Assembly (NCBI GenBank): GCA_029706075.1 | Contig: JAINUG010000194.1 | Span: 1-64,000, forward strand | Reading direction: 5' to 3' | From: Aldrovandia affinis | Taxonomy: Eukaryota; Chordata; Actinopteri; Notacanthiformes; Halosauridae | DNA: 64,000 bases | Part shown: piece after piece, positions 1 to 11,211 of the stretch | Layout: each line of letters opens with the position of its first letter | Position numbering within the stretch: the first letter of the stretch is position 1 | Program-made: the position numbers and the translations under genes | Notes under the pieces: model-generated | Told to the model about the DNA's origin: nothing | The model's database searches: none | The model's input: the letters and a program-made list of their open reading frames with translations, nothing else

Positions 1-3000
1 ACAATCCTTTGTCCCAATCGAATACTAAAAATGTCTCCATATTGCTCAGCAAACTATGGAAAAATCATTTTAAGTTATTATAATCATAATAAATCAATTA
101 TCACTCATTAAAACTGCTAATTGACACAGGGCATGATGAGAGATTTTTATTACATTAAATTCAATCTTGTATTGTATATTATTTACCTGCAATAAACACA
201 CTATTTGTTCAATTTGTATTTGATCTATTGTTTCACTGAAATCTATGATTTTACATCCAAAATTGGAGCTTTATTGAATACTGAATGCTTCACCTACTTA
301 TAGGGAAGTCTATTGCTCTCTTCAGCTCTTCTATGCATTTTGCACTGTTTTTACCTCACTGTGAATTTGAACATAGATTTTTTGTATGCTGCCCTCTTCG
401 TCAAGGCTTGCTTGAAAAAAACTGATGCAAATCTCAATTTGACTTCCATGGTTAAATAAAGGATAAATACATTTTTTTAAAAGAACATAGTGTATTAATT
501 ATTGTAGAAAACTGCAGGTAAATTCCAAAATATAGGAAACACCAACATAAAGTGTCTTAATAGGGTGTTGGGCCACCACGAGCCACCAGAGGAGCTTCAA
601 TGCACCTTGGCATAGATCCATGAGAAATTCCATAATTTGGGGTTTTGTTTATGGTAGTGGAAAACATTGGTTCGGGTGCCGCTCCAGAATCTCACTTCAA
701 GTGAGTTGAGATCTGGGCCCGTATTCACAAAGCATTTTAAGGGTAAAAGTTGGTCCTAACTCCGCAATTTAGGAGCAAGTCCGAAGAATAATGGGCGTGT
801 CACTCATAAATTTAGGAGTCCTACATTTTTGGGATAAGAGTATTTCACAAAGGGTTTGAGAGCTAAAAACAGCTCCTAAGTCCAGGAGAAGTTAAAAGCA
901 GCCAAGAGGACTTCTAAGTCGCTAAAGACCTACTCACGGCGATCCGAAAATCTGCTACGGCCGGCAATCGTTGTCGCAATCGCGTCAACACTGGAGATAT
1001 TGAATGATACAGAGCTCATAAAAAGGTACCGCCTCAATCGCGAGGGTATTATATATATAATATTATATATATTATATATAGATACCCGCTGATTGTTTAC
1101 GAGATGCAGACATGTAACAAATTGACTAGTCAGTATTCTTGGTTTCATGTTAAATCAGTGACACGTAGCCTACATTTGTATTTTAGAATCTTTATTAGAA
1201 TATAATAGGGGTGCATCGGATCATTTTTCGGATCAGCAAAAAAAATTATAACGGGACCAAAGGCGCGTTTCCATCAAAAAGTACCAGTAACTATTCTCAA
1301 GGAATTGAATGAATGATCATTTCAGTTTTTCAATTTAAGTTATTTCACAAAATCTTTATTCGAAAATTTCATGAAATACATTTTTAGATTCAGTACGCCT
1401 TAGGCGATTTAACTAGGGTGGTCTTATGCCTGAATTAATTTTATACAAAATTTAAAGATCGCTAATGTTTACATTTTATTTAATTCGGTCGCGTTTCTAA
1501 AAACCTGCCTCCCAGAAAGGCATTTAGTATGAAAACCAAAGCAAACCAAAACATACATGGTTGTCTGTCTCTTCACTGTAACTCTGCATCGAGATTTGGG
1601 GAATTGAAATACTACAGAAAAACTGTATTTCTCTAGGTTGAAATCGCGGGCAGAGACCCATCCCCTATATTAGCCAATCGCTGTGGGCATTCTGAGTAAG
1701 CTCGTTCATGAGAAACAACGTCATCTTTAGCAACAACGTCAACTCCGCCCTCACTCTTAGCTTGAAGATTCTAGGAATTCCTTAGTATGAGTTTGTCTTT
1801 GCAGCTTTGTGAATAGGTTTTAAGGTGGGACTCCTAACTAAAAGGTTTTAGTGCGATTTAGAAATACTCCTAGTGGTAAGATAAAATGCTTTGTGAATAC
1901 GGGCCCTGGTGACTGAGATGGCCATGGCATATGATTTACATTGGTTTCATGTTTAACAAACTATTCAGTGACTACTCGTGCCCTGTGGATGGGGGCATTG
2001 TCATCCTGGAAGAAACCATTCCCATCAGGATAGATTTGCTTCACCATAGGATGAAGGTGATCATTTAGAATAGCTTTGTATTCATGGTGTTTACATTTCC
2101 CTCAAAGGGGTTAAGTGGACCTAAACAATGCCAGATGCACTCCACACCATGACAGAGTCACCAGAACCTTTCATCATGGGAAACGAGCATTTGAGCCTAT
2201 TGGTTTCTTTTGGCATTTGGGATGCACATGCGCCCACTTGTCAAGAACAGGGTGAAGGATGACTCATCTGATCATTACTTTTTTTCACTGCTCAGTAGAT
2301 CACTGTCTGTGTTCTTTGCACCACTTTACTTGCAAACATGCATTTTTTTGGTGTAATAAGGGGTTTATGCCCTGCAAACTGACCATAGTATCCCTCTCTG
2401 TGAAGTTTTTGATGGACTGTCCTTGATGAAACTGCTTACTCAGGCCCTAGATTGATATTTGCAGTCAACTGATTCAGAGTTGCTCGTCTGTTTTGCCTTG
2501 CATCTCGAACCAATGCACAGACATCACGATTGAGGAGTATGTGCTTTCGACCACAGTTGCCCCTAATTGATGAGGTCTTTCCTGCAGACTTCTATGCCAA
2601 CATCACCTTAGCAACTGTTCCTCGTGAAACATCAGCAAGTTGAGCAGTCATTGTCACTGAAACTGCTGCCAAATGTCAAAGAATCACCCCTTTCCTTGTC
2701 ATATTGAAGAAAGTGACCATTAAAAGGCTGAAGAAAATGCTTGGACAGTAAACTTGGGGCCTCCAATAGCATAGCGGTGTAATTGGCAGGTCCTTTACGA
2801 GTGTGAGCTGGCTATTACGGTCGCAGTTTGAAACCTTACTGTACCAGACCAGAGGTGCGCAAAGGTAACTCCAGAACGTGGTGCGGGGAATTCCTTCTTG
2901 AAGGAGGTGGAGGCTGCCCTCTGAGAATTAGCTGGCCTCGTAGAGACGAGTGGCAAACTCATGTAGGGTGCGCAAATCAAAATAAATACAGGGTATAATT

Positions 3001-4832
3001 GGCCACCCGAGGGAGAAAAACCAAAAACAAATGAATAAATAAATACAAATGCTTGGGTGCTGTTCTTTGAATTATTTGCTGCTAATATACCCCTTTTATT
3101 AAGGAATTGAGCAATCAATTTATCGATATCAAATTAATGAATATTGCCCTGCGATGGATTGGCGACCTGTCCAGGGTGTATTCCTGCCTCTCGCCCGGAA
3201 CGCATGCTGGGATAGGCTCCAGCCCCCCGCGACCCTGACCAGGAATAAGCGGCTTAGATAATGGATGGATGGATGGAAATTAATGAATATTGAACTACAA
3301 CACCCATGTGAGCACAACTGTACATAGCGACCGGTGGGACTTGCAGTTGTAGTTTAATTTAGTTTTATCAACTGTTTACGTTGATCGCCCAATACATTAA
3401 TGAATGGGGTTTGCTTATCAGCAAACAATTCAAGGCATAATCCCCAGACATTTAAATAATTTTAATTTGTAATTTTTTTATATGATGAAGGAAAGTTTGC
3501 GTCTCATTGGAAATAAATGGCTTGTGGTCTGCACATCCATCCTGGAAATTCCTGTTAGCTTACTAGGGGTGTTGGCCTGCGTTGACCACCCGCAGACTAA
3601 ATCATTGGCATATTTTTATTTATAAGGCAATTCTTGGCCTCCTTCCTTCATATTTAGGCAATTACATACATCAGAAAAAGGTTGAAAAGTACTGCCTACG
3701 CTCTCAGGATTTATTTTTACTAAATGTTCCAATTGCCCGTACCGAGTTGGGTAAAAAGGCTTTTAAATACGCTGCTCCCTACAACTGGAATAAATTACAG
3801 ACTATCTTAAATCTCAAGGAGCTGGTTTCGTTAAATGCTTTTAAATCTATCCTAAAGGATTTAGAGGTAGGCACATCAGGATGTCAATGTTTTAATTAGG
3901 AAAACTGTTATTTTTTAAATATATATACATTTTATTTATTTATTTATTTTTTATAATTTTATTTTTTTCTCTCTCTTTCAATTTTCAACTTTGATTCTGT
4001 TATATGTTATACGTTTTGTATGTATGCAACTAATTGTTTTCTTGCTGCCTGTCTTGGCCAGGACACACTTGAAAAATAGATTTTTAATCTCAATGTGGCT
4101 TTTCTGGTTAAATAAAGGTTAAATAAAAAAAAATTAAAAAGGAAGTACCACATCAACTTTCCCAGTATATAATATATGCTTTGTATATGTATTGAGTATT
4201 GATCAAGAATTGAATCAGTGCTTGTTTAGTTTCTGTGAATTATATTGATGCAAGTTAACATCATTTTGATATCAATAATCTGGTATGCCGACTGAATTTA
4301 GTAATTGTATTACAGTTGTGAAGCTCTATACTCACGTTTGTGAGTAACTTCCCTTTTGTACATTTTTGTTGAGATTAAAAACATGAGTAACTAGTTGGTA
4401 TGTGCGTGGTGTACCAGAGTAATACAACTTGCATGCACAATTCGCACATTGTCATGACAAATCATTTAAAAATGAAACAATGTGTATTAACCCCGCTTTA
4501 ATCTAATGTAAGCTATATTTTATAGAATATGTAACGTGTTAATAAAAAATCTGTATACATTATTAAATAGGAGTATCAGTATTTCCTTTGTGCATTGATT
4601 GAGTAGATTAGGATAATTATTAGCCACTCACCTTTCCGAACTGAAGATGGATTTTAGTTGAATCAATACGAAGGAGGTCGCCGACAAGTGGTAATGACCA
4701 TGGTCCTGGGGGAAACGTCTTCGGAGATTTGTTTTTTACAATATTGGCAAGTATCAAAAACACAGCAAATAAAATAAAACATAACCTCGCATCCACCAAT
4801 TCCAAAAAAGAGAGCACAGAAAATGTGGCCAT
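1..4832 (-). CDS. CYP2-family cytochrome P450 gene A (type I), 5' part only
   Basis: Exon 1 is 4832..4632 (67 codons, ATG at 4832-4830). It encodes an N-terminal signal anchor (about residues 12-31) and the proline-rich hinge [13 protein letters not shown] that orients a microsomal P450 on the ER membrane. The donor GGAAAG|GTGAGT is canonical. Exon 2 begins at position 53 (acceptor CATAG) and runs off the left edge; the visible codons read [16 protein letters not shown]. The rest of the gene lies outside the window. Both exons are near-identical to gene C (33285-39121), so A is its tandem paralogue and probably encodes a heme-thiolate monooxygenase. Intron 1 (54-4631) is much longer than in C because it took in a Harbinger-like MITE, a (GGAT)n retroposon and a LINE fragment. 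No lesion is seen in the visible part, but intactness cannot be judged. The CYP2J-like fish subfamily cannot be fixed by eye. Confidence 0.88.
370..480 (+). repeat. LINE 3' tail fragment
   Basis: The segment ends in 'ggttaaataaaggataaata', the same 3' end seen at 4090-4130 and 25940-26030. It is a 5'-truncated non-LTR retrotransposon tail in intron 1 of gene A; gene C lacks it at the matching place. Confidence 0.5.
500..2745 (-). mobile_element. Degenerate Tc1-like transposon, split by a MITE
   Basis: A transposase relic lies on the minus strand; the stretch around 1960-2010 is the reverse complement of the fish Tc1-like segment encoding '[10 protein letters not shown]'. There are many stops and frameshifts. 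The same relic sits in intron 1 of gene C (37030-37985), so it was present before A and C duplicated. The copy here is interrupted at 716-1905. Diverged pieces also occur at 21985-22620, 26040-26165 and 61620-61870. The outer limits are approximate. Confidence 0.65.
716..1905. mobile_element. Non-autonomous Harbinger-like element with CTG target duplication
   Basis: The ends form a terminal inverted repeat: ggcccgtattcacaaagc at 716 and its complement ending in gaatacgggcc at 1905, about 18 bp with good pairing. It is flanked by CTG at 713-715 and again at 1906-1908. Gene C has the uninterrupted site 'gagatctggtgactgag' near 37127, which proves insertion. A 3-bp CWG duplication is known for some PIF/Harbinger elements, so that class is inferred. 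No transposase is visible; a short AT dinucleotide tract lies near 1050-1080. Confidence 0.75.
2765..3075 (+). repeat. tRNA-derived SINE-like repeat in intron 1 of A
   Basis: The head is 'agcggtgtaattggcaggtcc' and the tail 'aattggccacccgagggaga' followed by A-rich sequence. The tail resembles that of the SINE at 32849-33139. An orthologous copy at 37990-38290 shows it was present before A and C duplicated. Confidence 0.5.
3147..3277 (+). repeat. 5'-truncated (GGAT)n-tailed retroposon with 15-bp target duplication
   Basis: This is the 3' part of the repeat at 31955-32316, ending in (GGAT)n. It is flanked by aattaatgaatattg at 3132-3146 and 3278-3292. Gene C has the empty site near 38350. A GGAT/GATG-type microsatellite end is typical of Rex3/RTE-related fish retroposons; that family assignment is inferred. 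Confidence 0.75.
3573..4140 (+). mobile_element. LINE 3' fragment (ORF2 C-terminus and tail)
   Basis: The open segment 3582-3899 encodes a LINE ORF2 C-terminal region (FIYKAILGLLPSYL, then RTELGKKAFKYAAP). It is followed by a 3' UTR ending 'ggttaaataaaggttaaata' and an A-rich tail. Gene C reads straight through the site ('ggggtgttgacaaggaag', near 38641), so this is a 5'-truncated retrotransposon that entered A's intron after A and C separated. It is not a host gene. Confidence 0.75.
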
Positions 4833-7357
4833 TACGTGTATGAATTCCGAAAGCACAGGTGGACGAAAGAGCAGCGAACAGCGACCAGCTGTGGCAGTGG
4901 CAGGTGGTCTACTGAAGTACGAAGCATGTGCATGAAAATGTCGACTTCAAACAAACACGCTCTTTGGACAGAAAGCAGGTGTACTCCCAACCTGACTCAG
5001 GTGTAGGCTACTCCCAACCTGACTCAGGTGTGTCCATTTGTGTTTTCCACATGCATAGATTTAACCATGGTCCCCACCAGCCATTAACTAAAAATTCAGT
5101 ACTGCATTCCGGCCACGATCGGGGATAAATAGAAGGTAATTCACTCACGCTATTCAAGATTATTATATGTATATAGCCTCTCTTCGTCGTGGATATACAC
5201 TAGGCCTACTTGATCTTCTTATAATGCATACTTAGTATTCAACATGACATGTTTTCTTTTTTTCTTTTTAAAAGGCCAAATTGAATGTTTATCACTATAA
5301 AACTGAGGGTGTTTAACCCTATAACCCCTATATGTCTACATCATACAGCATGTTCTCCAAAATATCATGGTTAAATGTACCGAAAATATGGACATGTACA
5401 GATCGTACAGATCGACATGTACAGATCGGGCGGAACCTCGTCTTTTCAACAATGCATGCCAATTCATTGATCCCGCCCCAATTCAAGGCAAGGGTAGGGT
5501 ACTCTAGGAGAATAGCTGGTTCTTACCTTTGGTGAAGTATAGAAGTCCCAAAATATGACAAATTGTTGATAATGTGGGCATCCTGATCACCATAAGGGTC
5601 TAACGTCAAAACTGGTAAACCTATTTTGCCACAAGAGCAAGCAAAATCGAGAGTTCCCATGTTTTCCATGTGCTTCAAGTCGTCAACAACAGCAATGATT
5701 TCATTCTCCTGGGTCTACGAGATATGTGGGTATGTTTCACATAGGAGTTTCACTTAAGTTTTATATCCACGCGATGGTAAATCTTTGCTACAAAACAAGC
5801 CCACGCCCATCATTCTCCGATAATTATTGGCCAAACAGCCCCCTGAATTGCAAATGACAATTTTAATCAATTATCTATGTTCCATCACTTTCAATGACAG
5901 TCTGCCTGCCCTCCATAACTAATGCAAACTAGGTGTGCAATTAAAAAATCATAATTACGGTCATTTTTACGGTAATAAATTTAATTATTTTCCATAATGT
6001 AGGAGTGTCTGTATAAGGTTTTCATTTGATCGCATTTACGACCATGAATGTGCTATGTGCAAATCGTGATGCTAATTAAAACGCACATGAATGAAGAGTG
6101 TGCATGGACTTCAGAGGTCTGTAAAGCTCCATACTTCTCAGTTCATTTGGATTTATTATTTGGTTATAAAATACCAAACGTCCCAAAGACACGTTTCGAC
6201 GGGCAGGACGGCCTGACTAGAGAACACTAATTGACACTGTAAATAGTTTTGTGCAAAGAGGGCAGACAATTCCCAAAGTGCAATTTTATCATGGTTAAAC
6301 AAATTTGTTATATTTATATTGGTGCACTATTTTTATATATTTTTTATTTACTTTGCCAATTTTGACAGCTGTTGCTGTTATTTTATTTCATTTTTTTAAA
6401 GTTGATAATGGTAAATGCCTGTTGGTTACCTTTTTACCATTGGAAAAACAACTTCTGTTATTGCTATCCAATTATTTGATTTGCCTTTGGTATGTCTCAT
6501 GGGCAACAACATGTTGTAGTGTGATTCTCAGTGTCACAGAAATTAACTGTGCCACTTGGAGAGACTGACCTATCACATTACAACATCCATCTGTTTTGTA
6601 GGCAAAATAACAATCCATAATGGTTTTGGTGATAGAAACAGATTTTAAAGTCATCAAAACGTTTTAGTATGTTTCCCAGTATCACAGAAGTGAATAGAAA
6701 TCATTGGGCCAATTTGGCCACCTTGAATAGGTGTTAGGACACTTGGTGACACCACTGTGACACCACTCCCTAAAAGGCCTCTAGTTTATGAATCATAGAA
6801 GTCTGTAATGTCAGACTTAGTTGACATATTGGGCAAGGCATGCACAAACATCCTGAGTATATGATGAAATGTGACTCATTTATTGCTTTTCAAACATGAA
6901 ATTCTACAGATACAAATTCTAAGAGTTCAATGGAAACGTTCAGCTATAATAGACATATGTTGCAAAATACAAAGCACAGTTCACTTACATTTACATTAAC
7001 ATTTTAAGCATTTAGCAGACGCTCTTATCCAGAGCAACTTACAAGATGCCACTTAAGATGGCAATTTCATAAAGTGATGCTTGATCATTTTACCTCAGAC
7101 CAGTATTGTACGTGTATTCAGAGGAAAGGTCAATTTTGAGATTAATGTTGAAGGAAAGGTTTGGTGTTGGTCCAGGCAAATGGAAAACGTATTAAAATGG
7201 TAAATAAGCATAATTCTTTCAATTTACGATATGGAACCTATCCAATTCCAGTTTGTAATTGGCAAGAAAATTATTAAACACAGTACTCTTACTTATTGAT
7301 TACACAACTTAAAAGAGCTTAACCCACATGTTCTTTGTACATCACTTTGTTCAGTTG
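4833..7357. other. Spacer between gene A start and gene B end, duplicated at 39122-42436
   Basis: No host coding sequence is seen. Nearly the whole interval aligns by eye with the C-D spacer, for example 'gggataaatagaaggtaat' at 5123 and 'gggataaatcgaaggtaat' at 39408. The part next to 4833 must hold A's promoter, but I see no clear TATA box. At 6553 it keeps the empty site of the solo LTR found at 40809-41401. Confidence 0.7.
7003..7060 (-). repeat. L2-type LINE 3' tail
   Basis: 'gcagacgctcttatccagag' is the reverse complement of the L2 tail at 16265-16320. The same relic sits downstream of gene D at 42066-42125, so it was present before the cassette duplicated. Confidence 0.65.
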
Positions 7358-9862
7358 TTAACGAGGTGCCACAGTGATTTTAAATGGCTTTGGAGACAAA
7401 GTCACCCCAAACTGGAAGTCTAGGCTGACCTTTGTGCCCTCTGGTGGGCTGATGGTGAATGTCTGGAGAAAGGATGTGAAAAACAGAAACAATTCCATCC
7501 GGGCCAGCGGCTCTCCTGGACAAAATCGCTTTCCTGTGTATACAAAAATATTGACGATCATTTAAAATATAAAAATACTGATTGAGATACTTATTACTTG
7601 AGATGAGCACAACCCATGAAACAGTATTGCTGCATTGAAAACCTGAAAAACCTGGCTCTTTTTCAGAGGTGCATGTATAATATGGTTTCTTAAGTTTAGA
7701 TTCATACAAAGATTTTCTATTCTGACCTAGAAGTGTTTTTTCTGTGTTAAAAAGTAATTGAAGTATTGCAGGTTTCTGCCAAAAGACCTTTCACATATTT
7801 TTTCCAAAATGTTTTCCCTTGTTCTCCCCAATTTGAAATGACCAATTGTACCTGTTGAGTTACCATACAGGTACATGTAGAGATTAAGGTGAAAGAGTGC
7901 CTAAGCACAATTCCATTGCATATTGTGAAAAGTAAACAGAGTGGATAGTATATACACAATAGACTGGAGCGGTTAGACTGCAGTTTACAACAGTTTACAC
8001 TCACTGTAGTTGTACAAATGGAGGTGGTGCATGAGTCCATTTAATAAAAGTTTAGAGGTGCATAATTCACAGCTTCACTCTCAAGCCCATATCGCCCCAT
8101 GTGTGCTGCAGGGTCATTGTACAGTTAAAATGCTTCTGCGGTCCTGTATGAACAAATTTTTAATGCAATTTTGATGCCCATGAAAAAATATATTCAATGG
8201 ACACTGCAATATTTTTGATTTATCTCCTTTTTTGCGAAGTAGTGGTGGAGGAAACCTATTAAAAACGATATCTTTTTTTGAAAATATTTTTTCAGGCACC
8301 CCTGGAAATGAGAGTTGGCAAACATAATTGTCACACAATAAACTGTTACCGGCTGAGAATGGTAGAAAGGCATCCATCTTGACAAACTCTCCTTGTGCGT
8401 TGAGAAAGTGTCCTGGATCAAACGAGTGAGGAGACTCCCACTCCTTCCCATCAAACAATACTGAGGTGAGGTTGGCAATCACTTGTGTTCCCTAAGAAAT
8501 AAAGAGAATGTACAACAGGTGTGGAAGACATGCTTGCAGTCAGTCCTGCCTCACTGTACTACACTGGCTTTTCTTCCACGTCTGTACATTAGCTTGAGAA
8601 CCATTGCATTCTTCTACTGAATTTACTCTTTCAAGATAATGTATCTTCCCTGATATTCACACTTCCTTCAGCATTTGTTGTGTCATTAGTTCTATAATCA
8701 CCTTGAGAGATTTCGCCTACCTTTGGTAGAAAGTATCCTCCCAGGGTGGTGTCTTTGCTTGTAGTCCTCACCAGATTCAGTGGCACAATGTTGCCCATCC
8801 TCTGAATCTCGTGGATCACAGCATCAGTGTAGGGCATGTTGGCTCTGTCTGCCATGGTGGGCTGGCGTGACTGTCCAATCACTCTGTCTATCTCAGCCTG
8901 GACCTTCTCTGTGAGAGCAAGGTGATACAATCAGAGAGAAGATATCTTGTTGGTATTGAAGTGTTTGCCTTAAATACCACTTACAATTTAGGGATTTAGT
9001 ACTTGCTTTTCAACGAAAGTGACATACAGTAAGTGCATTACAAATGGCTAGATAACCACCACTAGAGCTAGAGATCAGTAGATCAGTCTCATAGGCAGGG
9101 CATAGAGAAAATCTTGAGCATGTGACCATCTGTGCTGTCAAGCTGAATTTCAGCAGTCATCCTCCAGGTGTCCCTGTAGGCACTCTCAATAATTTGGCAA
9201 TCAAGACAGACATGTGACTAATTATGCAATTAGGTGCAAAAACAGTACAAAACAATAAAATTACGCTGTAAGTTTGGAGGAGGTGAAACAGACACACTTA
9301 AAACGTCAAGACAAATTTCCATTGATGACAGAGTAAACAATATCCTACTGGTACATTGCATACCGCATAGGTTTAATTTATTTTGCACATCTTGTAAATA
9401 ATCTTTAGGCCACACAACAAACATTACAACAGACCAGCACTTAAAGTGAGTTCACCCAAAATCCAATAGGATGTACTACATATGCAAAGAGTTTTTAGAA
9501 TTCTGACCAAATCCAGTAATGGCCAGCATGATTTCCAAAAACAATGGGAGTTTGTAAATACCACAAGTAGCCTAAAACTCCATGCCAAAATTAACTCCCA
9601 GTAACTTAGAAACAAGTCGCTCAGCCACATGGTTAATTTGGAAGTTGGACTTCTGTACTTTAAATAATTTAGGTCACACTACCAGAACTATATTCTTGTT
9701 AACTTGTATGTGCTTTTCTCTGCAAAAATATTATCAACCAAGATGTCAATTCAAGTTAAACTTCCAAATAAACTACATGGCTAAGCAACTTGGTTAGGGG
9801 TTACTGGGAGTTGAAGTTGGTATGAAATTTGCACATGCTATGTGCGGTTACATAAACTGGCA

Positions 9863-10448
9863 TCAATGCTATCAAGCTATCCATTGGTGAATTTGCTATT
9901 TCTGTAGACGAATTTGCTAGAAACTCTTCTTTGGATACATAGTACATCGAATGAAAAGTAAAGAAAATGACACTTGCACTTTATTTACGTGAACTATCAC
10001 TTTAAAGACCAAAAAGTGGCTCAATGTGGCTCAGTAGGTAGAGCATGGTGTTGGCAACACTTAGGTTATGGGTTCGATTTCCATTGGGACCACATATGCT
10101 GAAAAAAATGTATGCATTCACTAAACTGCCAGAGGTAAAAAAAAAAAAAAGTTTAGTCAATGCTATCAAGCTATCCATTGGTGAATTTGCTATTTCTGTA
10201 GACGAATTTGCTAGAAACTCTTCTTTGGATACATAGTACATCGTATGAAAAGTAAAGAAAATGACACTTGCACTTTATTTACGTGAACTATCACTTTAAA
10301 GACCAAAAAGTGGCTCAATGTGGCTCAGTAGGTAGAGCATGGTGTTGGCAACACTTAGGTTATGGGTTCGATTTCCATTGGGACCACATATGCTGAAAAA
10401 AATGTATGCATTCACTAAACTGCCAGAGGTAAAAAAAAAAAAAAAAAA
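9863..10448 (+). repeat. Two tandem ~293-bp units, each with a tRNA-Ala-like SINE head
   Basis: The block starting 'tcaatgctatcaagctatcc' at 9863 repeats at 10156 almost without change. Each unit holds 'ggctcagtaggtagagcatg' (A box), an anticodon-like loop TTGGCAA (GGC, alanine) and 'gggttcgatttccattggg' (B box), then an A-run. The acceptor arms do not pair, so this is a SINE or tRNA relic, not a tRNA gene. The unit includes intron 6 flank that is single in gene D (45020-45165). Confidence 0.75.
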
Positions 10449-10449
10449 A

Positions 10450-11211
10450 GTTTAGGTTACCAAAAACTGAAAAAGAATGTATGTCAGTTATGAAAAAAAG
10501 GCCCTTTCCAGGGAACAAGTAATGGGTTAACGTGGGTTAACAGTCACTCTGTGCAAGTCGTGCAACTCTGGATCCAGCAACAGAGTCCCAGACCATCACG
10601 CTTCCTCTTCCATGTTTGACGGTTGGTGTCACACACTGAGGAACCATCCTTTCACCTAATCGACAGCCTACAAAGACCGTTCAGAGATTTCAATTTTGTA
10701 TTCATCGGTCCATAACACCTTCTTCCAGTCTTCAGTAGTCCACTAGCGGTGTTTCATGGCCCAGGCAAGCCCCTTTCTTATTTTGCCATCTTAGCAATGG
10801 CTTTCTTACTGCCACTTGACCTGCCAAACCAGCAGCTCGAAGTATTCTCTTCACAGTTGAAACTTCCTTACTTCAACCAGTGTTAAGCTGTGCTGTCCTG
10901 TGAGCCGCCTATCACGCAAGCTGTTGACTCTCAGAAACTTGTCCTTTGATTTTGTTGTGGCTTTGGGTCTGCCAGACCTCTTCCTGTCAGTTTCCAAGTG
11001 CCTTTTGATGGTGTAGGAAACTACTCACTACCAAAAAATGTACATTCTTTTTCAGTTTTTGGTAAGCTAAACTTTATTTTTATTTTTTGGCATTTTTTTA
11101 TTTATTTTTTTACATTTGTACTATTTCAGGTTATTCACTGGACTTGAACTGCTTAAATTTCTGTAAAAACTGGAAAATTGGGGTGTTCTAAAACTTTCGA
11201 CCAGTAGTGTA
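10450..11211 (-). mobile_element. Tc1-like transposon relic in intron 6 of B
   Basis: It closely matches the element at 22874-23641, and the minus strand carries the same damaged Tc1 transposase start. The right end ttcgaccagtagtg|TA is intact. The left terminal repeat is lost or merged with the tandem SINE unit. Gene D intron 6 lacks it. Confidence 0.75.

Noticed and set aside
10022..10090. Possible tRNA-Ala (GGC) gene, also at 10315-10383
   Set aside because: A and B boxes and anticodon loop fit, but the acceptor arms do not pair and the copy is part of a duplicated SINE-like unit.
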